A DNA stretch of 54,409 nt, taken from contig JANRIC010000192.1 in NCBI GenBank assembly GCA_033765345.1, positions 1 to 54,409 of the forward strand, given 5' to 3'. The notes under the pieces were generated by a model, which ran no database searches, was not told where the DNA came from, and saw only the letters and a program-made list of their open reading frames with translations. This document shows positions 8,578 through 16,022 of this stretch, piece after piece (the first letter of the stretch is position 1; the number at the start of each line of letters is the position of its first letter). Position numbers and translations under genes: made by a program. The DNA is from JANRIC01 sp033765345. Its GTDB lineage: Bacteria > Bacteroidota > Bacteroidia > Cytophagales > Microscillaceae.

Positions 8578-11500
8578 ATGCTTGAATCTCCTGATCAAAT
8601 AATCCCTATTGATATTGAGGATGAAATGCGTAGTGCGTATATTGACTACGCCATGTCCGTAATTATCTCCCGTGCCTTGCCTGATGTAAGAGACGGACTC
8701 AAACCGGTGCATCGAAGAGTGCTCTACGGAATGTCTGACCTGGGTCTACAAGCCAGCAAACCCTACAAAAAATCAGCCCGTGTAGTCGGAGAAATACTCG
8801 GTAAATATCACCCCCACGGCGATGCCTCTGTCTATGATACCATGGTGCGTATGGCACAGGAATGGTCTATGCGCTATCCTCTTGTAGACGGGCAAGGAAA
8901 CTTTGGCTCAGTGGATGGAGATTCTCCGGCAGCGATGAGGTATTGTGTGACCGGGGATGCAAAAATTAAAACTGATTTGGGTTTGATGCCTATAGAATGC
9001 TTAATACCTAATTCTGTTTTAAATCATGAATACCCTTTGCAACTAAAGGTATTATCCGTTCACAACACTGAAAATATAACTTCCCAATTTTTCAACTCCG
9101 GTTTTCATCCGATTTATCAGCTCAAAACCAAAGAAGGATTTACCCTAAAAGGGACTGCCGAACATCCGGTTTTGGTATTAAGCACACTGGAAGACGGAAA
9201 GCCTGCTTATTGCTGGAAATTACTCAAAGACATTCAATCGAGTGATAAAGTGGTGATTGACAGAAGCCAGGCAAATCTAAAAAATACAGTATGTACCGAA
9301 AGCGAAAAGAATTGGGCTATTTTGGCTGGATGTCTGATTTCTAAAGGTTTTGTTACTGGAAATAAACTCGGATTTAACAATACTGATCCTGTTTATTATC
9401 AGGACTTTATAACTGCTTATGAAGCAGAAGTCGGCAAAAATTATTACAACTACGAAAGAAAGTTAAAAACAGGAAGAACTATTTATGAATTTGATGTTCA
9501 GAATACATCGGAACTTCGGGGCAAAGAAATTTTTGAGATTTTAAAAGGTCTAAAAGCCAAAGATAAGTTCATCCCCGACTTTATTTTCCAACTCCCCAAA
9601 GACGCACAAAAAGTATTTTTACAATACCTTTTTGAGGGAGACGGTTCTATTTCACAGCTTGAAAGGAATACTCTTAATTTACAATATAGTACGTACAGTG
9701 AACAACTGACACAGGATATACAAATTCTTTTATTAGAATTCGGTGTAATTGGCAAAATCTCCAAAAACCAAAGAGAAGAATACAAGGTGTGTATTGGTGG
9801 TTTTCATAACATCCTCAAGTTTTATCATCATATTCAATTTGCTGCTCAAAAAGCCCAAAAACTTGAGATTATTATTCAAGAGGAACTTAACCGACGTAAA
9901 GGCAAAAATCCGAGCTATACGTTAAGCAATGATTATATTCCATATATTGCGGAGTACATACGTAAATTTTGTAAGAGGCAATTCCTTACCAAAAAAAATA
10001 TTGATCCTTACGAACGTATTGATGACTATTTGCCCACTATTTTGCAATGGATTGATAATCTGGAACTTAAAACACTTTTCCAAAAGTTTGTGGCCGATCG
10101 TTATTATTTTGCTACGGTGAGTAGTTGTGAGCTTTTAACAGATGAACAAGTTGTATATTCCGTCAAAGTGGACAGTACTTGCCATTCATTTGTAGCCAAT
10201 GGATTCCTCAATCACAATACAGAAGCCCGCCTCCAAAGAATCGCCGAAGAGCTGCTGGCTGACCTGAATAAAGAAACCGTTGATTTTCAGCCTAATTTTG
10301 ATGATTCGCTCCAGGAACCCAGCGTACTACCTTGTAAAATACCCAACTTACTCGTCAATGGAAGTTCAGGAATCGCCGTGGGGATGGCTACCAATATGGC
10401 GCCGCATAACCTGAATGAAGTAGTAGAAGGTATTTTTGCTTATCTGGATAATCCCGAAATTACCGTTCAGGAACTCATTAAATATGTACCCGCACCGGAT
10501 TTCCCAACCGGCGGGATTATTTATGGCTATCAAGGAGTCAGAAACGCCTTGGAGACCGGAAGAGGCCGGGTAGTAGTTCGTGGAAAGGCTGAGATTGTCA
10601 CTTCCAAAACCGGTAAAACGCAAATTATTGTCAGCGAAATCCCCTATATGGTCAATAAAGCCAATTTAATTGAAAAAACTGCCGGACTTATTCAGGAGAA
10701 AAAAATTGAAGGAATCTCTGACATTCGCGACGAGTCAGACCGTACCGGAATGCGGATCGTCTATGATCTCCGCCGTGATGCCGTACCCATGGTCGTACTG
10801 AATCAACTATACCGCTACACGGCTTTGCAGTCTTCCTTTGGAGTCAATAATGTAGCTTTGGTCAAAGGCAAACCTCGTACCCTGAATCTAAAAGAATTGA
10901 TTGTTTATTATATCGAGCACCGCCACGATGTGATCCATCGACGTACCGAGTTCGAACTCAAAGAAGCCAGAGCTCGACAACACATTCTGGAGGGCTTGCT
11001 CATTGCCTTGGATCACTTGGATGAAGTAATCGCCCTCATCCGTGCTTCCAAAGATGTAGAAACTGCCCGAACCGGCCTGATGGAAAACTTCCAACTGAGC
11101 GAAGTCCAAGCAAAAGCCATTCTGGATATGCGTCTGCAACGCCTTACAGCTCTCGAAAGAGATAAAATTGTGGAGGAATACAAACAAATCACAGCTTTAA
11201 TTGAAAGACTTGAAGCTATTCTGGCAGATAAATCCCTCAGAACAGCAATCATCAAAGAAGAACTTCAGGAAATTAAAGATAAATACGGAGATGCCCGACG
11301 TACCGAAATAGTGCATTATTCCGATGAATTTACAGATGAAGATATGATCCAGGATGAAAAAATGGTCATTACCATTTCTCACGAAGGATATATCAAACGG
11401 ACATCACTCGATGAGTATCGTACCCAGAATAGGGGAGGAGTCGGCTCAAGAGGTGCTTCCAAAGGGGATGATTTTACCAAACATATGTTTGTCGCTTCTA

Positions 11501-12399
11501 CCCTGGATTATTTGTTGATTTTTACTGGCTCAGGTCAAGTGTTTTGGATAAAGGTCTATCAGACACCCGAAGGTGGTAAAACTGCCAAAGGACGTGCCAT
11601 CCAAAACCTAGTACAAATGGAAAAAGAAGACACCGTACAGGCTGTGATCAATGTGAGCAATCTTCAAGACCCTGATTTTATTCAAAATCACTTTCTGGTG
11701 ATGTGTACCAAACAAGGTCTTATCAAAAAAACCGATCTAGAGTCTTTCTCACGCCCTCGCCAGAATGGGATTCGTGCCATTACTTTTAATGAAGGAGATA
11801 GCCTTCTGGATGTAAAACTCACCAACGGCGACCATGACATTATCCTGGCCGTCAGCTCCGGAAGAGCCATTCGCTTCCACGAAGATACCGTCAGAGCTAT
11901 GGGGCGTACAGCCGCCGGAGTACGCGGTATTACGCTCGATGATGAAGAAGATAAAGTCGTGGGCTTGGTTTGTATCGGTAAAGACAACCCCGACCTACTC
12001 GTAGTCTCGGAGAACGGCTATGGCAAACGATCTTCCATAGAAGACTATCGCATCACCAACCGAGGCGGAAAAGGCATCAAAACCATCCAAATTACCGAAA
12101 AAACAGGAAAACTGGTTGCTATTTTAGATGTTGTGGATAGTGATGATCTGCTCCTGGTCAATAAATCAGGAATGGTCATTCGTATGGCTGTATCCAATAT
12201 GCGTGTTATGGGGCGCGCTACCCAAGGTGTGAGGCTCATCAAGATACAAGAAGGAGATTGTGTAGCCTCTGTAGCCAAAATAGAATATGTTCCAACGGAT
12301 GAGGATAGCTCCAGCGAGCAGCTAAATCACCACAACGGACAAAATGGAAGCTCAGAACACCTAAACGGCTATTTGGAAGAACCTTTAGAGGATGAATAA
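8578..12399 (+). CDS. gyrA: DNA gyrase subunit A containing an in-frame intein
   Basis: The precursor has 1273 residues; removing the 425-residue intein leaves an 848-residue GyrA of normal length. GyrA introduces negative supercoils with GyrB by cutting and passing DNA. The N-terminal extein has all winged-helix landmarks (VHRRVLYGM, SARVVGEILGKYHPHGD, RYPLVDGQGNFGS) and the catalytic Tyr122 in AAMRY, the same number as in E. coli. The intein follows Tyr122 directly and the chain resumes with TEARLQRIAEELL. The C-terminal wheel carries a GyrA-box-like QNRGGVGS and a later NRGGKG, then a short Asn/Glu-rich tail. Functional gyrase therefore depends on splicing. A frame reading overlaps the following gene by 8 bases, but that gene's better start is at 12491. 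Confidence 0.97.
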   Translation: MLESPDQIIPIDIEDEMRSAYIDYAMSVIISRALPDVRDGLKPVHRRVLYGMSDLGLQASKPYKKSARVVGEILGKYHPHGDASVYDTMVRMAQEWSMRYPLVDGQGNFGSVDGDSPAAMRYCVTGDAKIKTDLGLMPIECLIPNSVLNHEYPLQLKVLSVHNTENITSQFFNSGFHPIYQLKTKEGFTLKGTAEHPVLVLSTLEDGKPAYCWKLLKDIQSSDKVVIDRSQANLKNTVCTESEKNWAILAGCLISKGFVTGNKLGFNNTDPVYYQDFITAYEAEVGKNYYNYERKLKTGRTIYEFDVQNTSELRGKEIFEILKGLKAKDKFIPDFIFQLPKDAQKVFLQYLFEGDGSISQLERNTLNLQYSTYSEQLTQDIQILLLEFGVIGKISKNQREEYKVCIGGFHNILKFYHHIQFAAQKAQKLEIIIQEELNRRKGKNPSYTLSNDYIPYIAEYIRKFCKRQFLTKKNIDPYERIDDYLPTILQWIDNLELKTLFQKFVADRYYFATVSSCELLTDEQVVYSVKVDSTCHSFVANGFLNHNTEARLQRIAEELLADLNKETVDFQPNFDDSLQEPSVLPCKIPNLLVNGSSGIAVGMATNMAPHNLNEVVEGIFAYLDNPEITVQELIKYVPAPDFPTGGIIYGYQGVRNALETGRGRVVVRGKAEIVTSKTGKTQIIVSEIPYMVNKANLIEKTAGLIQEKKIEGISDIRDESDRTGMRIVYDLRRDAVPMVVLNQLYRYTALQSSFGVNNVALVKGKPRTLNLKELIVYYIEHRHDVIHRRTEFELKEARARQHILEGLLIALDHLDEVIALIRASKDVETARTGLMENFQLSEVQAKAILDMRLQRLTALERDKIVEEYKQITALIERLEAILADKSLRTAIIKEELQEIKDKYGDARRTEIVHYSDEFTDEDMIQDEKMVITISHEGYIKRTSLDEYRTQNRGGVGSRGASKGDDFTKHMFVASTLDYLLIFTGSGQVFWIKVYQTPEGGKTAKGRAIQNLVQMEKEDTVQAVINVSNLQDPDFIQNHFLVMCTKQGLIKKTDLESFSRPRQNGIRAITFNEGDSLLDVKLTNGDHDIILAVSSGRAIRFHEDTVRAMGRTAAGVRGITLDDEEDKVVGLVCIGKDNPDLLVVSENGYGKRSSIEDYRITNRGGKGIKTIQITEKTGKLVAILDVVDSDDLLLVNKSGMVIRMAVSNMRVMGRATQGVRLIKIQEGDCVASVAKIEYVPTDEDSSSEQLNHHNGQNGSSEHLNGYLEEPLEDE
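8944..10218 (+). mobile_element. GyrA intein (gyrA-a site) with LAGLIDADG endonuclease domain
   Basis: A 425-residue intein spans GyrA residues 123-547. Splicing residues are intact: Cys123 (CVTGDAKI, block A), TAEH with His196 (block B), block F VYSVKVDST..HSFVANG, and C-terminal His546-Asn547 before extein Thr548. The centre holds a LAGLIDADG-type homing endonuclease. Block C is LAGCLISKG (249-257), block D KDKFIPDFIFQLP, and block E LQYLFEGDGS with Asp355. In block C the usual catalytic acid (GDG or SEG) is Lys256, so cleavage activity is doubtful. The insertion point matches the mycobacterial GyrA inteins, next to the active-site Tyr. Confidence 0.95.
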
Positions 12400-12444
12400 A
12401 CAAAACTTTCTAAAAAAGTTTAAAATGCTATTTCAAAATATATA

Positions 12445-12452
12445 TATATTTG
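12445..12452 (+). promoter_or_regulatory. candidate -7 element for the TPR gene
   Basis: TATATTTG matches TAnnTTTG exactly and ends 38 bases before ATG 12491. The -33 element is weak (TTT about 23 bases upstream). It makes the longer reading from ATG 12392 unlikely. Confidence 0.45.
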
Positions 12453-12490
12453 TGGCGTTTATAGGTATTGATTTAAACCCATGTTTTATT

Positions 12491-13780
12491 ATGAAGACTA
12501 CAAAAATTCTTACATTCATAATCTTATTCACTCTTACAAGTGCATATACCTTTGCACAAAGCCCTGCCGCTGCTAAATTAGCTTTGGATGCTGGTACTCT
12601 TGACAAAGCCAAAGAAAAAATCGATGCAGCAGAAGCAGATGAAAAAAATAAAGAGAAATTTGATCTCTATTATTTCAAAGGGCTGATTTATGCTGCAATC
12701 GCCAATGATCAAACGGATCTTTATAAAAATCTAGCCGGCGATCAAAACCCCGTACTCATTGCCAAAGCTGCGTATGAAACCGCCAAAACCAAAGCCTTGA
12801 ACAAAAAAGGTGAACCTGTCCAAAAAGACATTGATCTGGTAAATCAGTCACTTACTGTCTTAGGGGCTATCTCATTGAATTATGGCGTAGGCAAATACCA
12901 AAAGGCAGCCGATGCTGATAATGATGCAGATGAAGAAAAATTCTTTCAGGAAGCCTTAGACCATTTCTTGCTTACACAAGATTTGATTCCTTACAAAGCA
13001 GGAGCTACTGAACCAGCTGATGTGCAAAATAATACCACGCTGGGTTATGCTTACAGTTATGCCAGTGATATTGCTTACAGACTTGAGAAATCTGAAGCTT
13101 TTGAAAAATCTGTAAAACAAGTCATTGAGAAATTACCTGAATCAGCCAACAAAACTCGTTATTATGCTCTGTATGCTTTTCACCTCAAAGACAAAGTAGA
13201 AGACAAAGAAAAAGCACTGGCGATCGCTGAAAAAGGAATCCAAGCTGATAGCAGTTCCAAAGACCCTGAAAACCTCAAACTGCTCCAAAACTTGGCTTTG
13301 AATCTTTATGTAGAACTCAATAAAATCGATCAGGCACTTGCCTCCGTAGACAAGACTATCCAAGAAGACCCCAACAACCCCACCAATTATTTTAATAAAG
13401 GAATCCTTTATGAAAAACAAAATAACATCGAGAAAGCACTCGATGCCTATGAAAAAAGTATAGCCATCAAGCCTACTTTTGATGCTATGTACAATGCCGG
13501 AGCACTTTTTTTTAACAAAGGAGCCGAAATCAAAAAAGAAGCCGATCAATTAACGCTGGCTGAATACAACAAACGTGGTAAAGAAATCGAAGACAAAGCC
13601 AAAATAGAATTCACCAAAGCACTGCCTTATTTTGAGAAGTTAATTGCTCTAAATTTGGCTGAAACCGGGGATGACAAGCTTAGAGTTTTAGGACCTTTGA
13701 GCCAATTGTACAACATTTTTGAGCAAAAAGACAAAGCCAAACGTGTAGAAGCAGAAATAAAAATTCTTTCTGGAGAATAA
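12491..13780 (+). CDS. exported TPR protein A (tandem paralogue)
   Basis: A 429-residue protein with a signal peptide ending at about TFAQ|SPAA. The start is ATG 12491, because it begins the signal peptide and sits behind a promoter element; the frame is open from ATG 12392 inside gyrA. The body is helical repeats. A canonical TPR pair lies near the C-terminus (NYFNKGILYEKQNNIEKALD, then SIAIKPTFDAMYNAGALFFNKG). The final part, with EYNKRGKEIEDKAK and VLGPLSQLYN, is shared with the next gene. It is probably a periplasmic or surface scaffold protein. It ends at a strong terminator. Confidence 0.87.
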   Translation: MKTTKILTFIILFTLTSAYTFAQSPAAAKLALDAGTLDKAKEKIDAAEADEKNKEKFDLYYFKGLIYAAIANDQTDLYKNLAGDQNPVLIAKAAYETAKTKALNKKGEPVQKDIDLVNQSLTVLGAISLNYGVGKYQKAADADNDADEEKFFQEALDHFLLTQDLIPYKAGATEPADVQNNTTLGYAYSYASDIAYRLEKSEAFEKSVKQVIEKLPESANKTRYYALYAFHLKDKVEDKEKALAIAEKGIQADSSSKDPENLKLLQNLALNLYVELNKIDQALASVDKTIQEDPNNPTNYFNKGILYEKQNNIEKALDAYEKSIAIKPTFDAMYNAGALFFNKGAEIKKEADQLTLAEYNKRGKEIEDKAKIEFTKALPYFEKLIALNLAETGDDKLRVLGPLSQLYNIFEQKDKAKRVEAEIKILSGE

Positions 13781-13803
13781 AATTGTTGTATGTTCTTATG
13801 TAA

Positions 13804-13839
13804 AGTCAGGATTTATACAATAATCCTGGCTTTTTTTTT
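13804..13839 (+). terminator. rho-independent terminator
   Basis: A 10-bp stem including one G-U pair (13804-13813 with 13822-13831) and 8-base loop is followed by a nine-T run (13831-13839). Confidence 0.88.
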
Positions 13840-13866
13840 GTTGCTATTAAAACAAACTGGATTGCT

Positions 13867-15126
13867 ATGAAATTTTCCGTGATATGCTTCTTTTTATTGA
13901 TCTGCTCCTCTTTCAAAATCTATGCACAGGATTTTAAAGAAGCCATGCTGGCTTTTGAGTCACAAGAATATGATGAAGCAAGATTGATCATCGATCAACT
14001 GATTGAGCAAGAAAGCCAAAATGCCGAAATATGGTATTATAGAGGCAAAATTTATGCAGAAATAGCCAATGACCTCCGTGGGATTTACCTCCAATTAGAC
14101 ACCCTGGCTCTTTTTAAAGCCTATGACTCTTTTGTGGAGGCTTTGAATATCGAGAATAGTAATTTCAAAGACAGCGCCCGCGCCGGATTGGATAGCCTAT
14201 ATAATACTGCCATCAATTCGGCAGGAAAATACTTTAAACAGGCTTTCCAAAGAGAAAGACAAACCTCTAGTTCCAATGACATACGCACCTACAGCTTGTT
14301 TAGAGCAGCTTTTGGAGCTTCTAACCTGGCTATTCGTTTAAACCCGAAAAGGGATACATTGAGCTATGCCATAGCCGCTTATTCAGCATTATCCACAGGA
14401 TATTTTGATGATTATGTGGAAACCACAGAAAATCTTATCCAAAATCTCCCGAATCAAGAGGATAAATATCGTCATTATGAAAGTATGGTAGCTATCTGTC
14501 GCGACCGAATCAATGACCTAGACCTTACGCTTGCTGTTTTGGACAAAGCACTGGCGGTGTTTCCCGATGATGAAAAGTTTCAGACCGAACGAATCAACAT
14601 CAACGATGAATTGGGCAAAAATCACGATAAGCTCCTTTTAGATACCAAGGCCAAAATCAAAGCAAACCCCCGAGAACCCATCAATTATTACAACCTGGCT
14701 GTCATTTACCAAAGGATGGAGCGTTATGATGAAGCCATTGAAAATTATTACACTTGTATAGAATATGATCAATCTAATTTTGATGCGATGTTTAATATTG
14801 CAGGGATTTTTTATAATCGAGGTATTGATAAGCTGAAAAAAATCAGTAAACTCACTTTTACAGAATACCAAATTCGTGGAGATAAAGAAGAAGCTTCTGC
14901 CAACCAAGATTTTAAACAAGCTCTCAATGCTTTTGAACGTGCTTACGCACTTTATCCCAATAATATCAAAATACTTGGCCCGATGTATTATATCTGTAAA
15001 AGGCTCAAAATGAAAGACAAAGAGTCCGATTTGAAAAACAGAATCATGATCATTGAACCGGATTTTTTTAAAACAGAAGAAAAACGTGAAGCAGCTAGCT
15101 CCAATCTTCCTGAAGAGCCTGATTGA
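13867..15126 (+). CDS. exported TPR protein B (tandem paralogue)
   Basis: A 419-residue protein with a signal peptide (FFLLICSSFKIYAQ). It is colinear with the preceding TPR protein: the N-terminal 'EAMLAFESQEYDEARLIID' repeat, the YYRGKIYAEIANDL segment, the TPR NYYNLAVIYQRMERYDEAIE, then FDAMFNIAGIFYNRG and ILGPMYYICKRLKMKDKE all have counterparts there. A local duplication is the likely origin. The C-terminal coding region overlaps the convergent deacylase gene by 32 bases. No enzymatic motif is seen. Confidence 0.86.
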   Translation: MKFSVICFFLLICSSFKIYAQDFKEAMLAFESQEYDEARLIIDQLIEQESQNAEIWYYRGKIYAEIANDLRGIYLQLDTLALFKAYDSFVEALNIENSNFKDSARAGLDSLYNTAINSAGKYFKQAFQRERQTSSSNDIRTYSLFRAAFGASNLAIRLNPKRDTLSYAIAAYSALSTGYFDDYVETTENLIQNLPNQEDKYRHYESMVAICRDRINDLDLTLAVLDKALAVFPDDEKFQTERININDELGKNHDKLLLDTKAKIKANPREPINYYNLAVIYQRMERYDEAIENYYTCIEYDQSNFDAMFNIAGIFYNRGIDKLKKISKLTFTEYQIRGDKEEASANQDFKQALNAFERAYALYPNNIKILGPMYYICKRLKMKDKESDLKNRIMIIEPDFFKTEEKREAASSNLPEEPD

Positions 15127-16009
15127 CGATAAAAAAACCGTCATTTCCTTCTTTTTGATACAAGGGCATCAGCAAATAACCCGATTTTTTAGCATAAATT
15201 TGGCCTCGCTTGTCTTTGGCCAACAATTGCCCCTGTTCAACACGATCAAAGTTTTTAAAGCCTGGTTTCATGACAAATTCATCATTGAGGGCAACATTGT
15301 GCAGATAATCTACCTCTAAAATAGCTGGGAGGTGTGCTGTTCGTTGAGATAATTGGTCTTTAATTTCACTTAGTTGAGGTATCTTTGAGTCATTGACAAG
15401 AGTTGTATTGTGTAGAATTTTCCAGATACCCCAAAGAAGATGATCTACTGAAGACTTGGAAGTATGCAAACCACCTTCAATAGCCAAGGCGCAAAAACCC
15501 TGTCTTTGCATATATCGGATGGCTGTATTCTCAAGCTTTTCTTCCAAACCCAATACAATCGGCATACATATATCTTGTAGAAGTGGTTTTGAGCTTGTAT
15601 AATCGCAGGCAACGACAAAAGTACCGTTTTCACCAGAAGTCGTGTGTAAATCCAAGAAAATCTTATGGGTATACTGATGATACTGAATGGCATCCAGCAT
15701 GTTGAAAATTTGTGCAAGCTCCCAAAGTTCAGGGCTGTGATCGGGTCTTTGTCGGGCAAGACTTATATTTGCTTCTGACCAGATTCGGTTTAAATCTTCG
15801 TGCAAAAAACGACGATTTTCGTGAAGTGCCTGAATATTTCCAAGCAAACCTACTAATCTGCCCTGGAGGGTAATGTCGTTTTTCCGCAGATGATCATATA
15901 AACTTTGTAAGGCTTTTAGGCCGGCGGGTTCATTGCCATGAATTGCGGCAATGGCAATGATCAAAGTTTTTTCCTGGGGATTTCCATAATCAAATAATAA
16001 TCTTTGCAT
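15095..16009 (-). CDS. aspartoacylase/succinylglutamate desuccinylase family zinc deacylase
   Basis: A 304-residue M14-like zinc enzyme. The expected ligands are His24 and Glu27 (AIHGNEPAG) and His122 (FLDLHTTSGENGTF). The ENRRFLHEDLNRIW segment matches the substrate-binding RxxNR-type region. The C-terminal 60 residues form the beta-rich lid domain of the family. It would hydrolyse an N-acyl or amide bond of an acidic amino acid conjugate. It lies 13 bases downstream of the GCS2-CBS ligase gene on the same strand, so both are probably in one operon and may act on one metabolite. The 3' end overlaps the convergent TPR gene by 32 bases. Confidence 0.87.
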   Translation of the reverse strand: MQRLLFDYGNPQEKTLIIAIAAIHGNEPAGLKALQSLYDHLRKNDITLQGRLVGLLGNIQALHENRRFLHEDLNRIWSEANISLARQRPDHSPELWELAQIFNMLDAIQYHQYTHKIFLDLHTTSGENGTFVVACDYTSSKPLLQDICMPIVLGLEEKLENTAIRYMQRQGFCALAIEGGLHTSKSSVDHLLWGIWKILHNTTLVNDSKIPQLSEIKDQLSQRTAHLPAILEVDYLHNVALNDEFVMKPGFKNFDRVEQGQLLAKDKRGQIYAKKSGYLLMPLYQKEGNDGFFIVNQALQEDWS

Positions 16010-16022
16010 AAATTTCGGGATT

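Noticed and set aside
8578..12399. ParC instead of GyrA
   Set aside because: The C-terminal domain has a GyrA-box-like QNRGGVGS and full wheel length, and the N-terminus matches GyrA.
12392..12490. Overlap of the TPR gene with gyrA by using ATG 12392
   Set aside because: The extension has no homology, precedes a good signal peptide at 12491, and contains the likely promoter (12445-12452).
14638..15144. 168-residue minus-strand frame opposite TPR protein B
   Set aside because: It is antisense to conserved TPR codons and rich in Phe/Ile with no recognisable domain.
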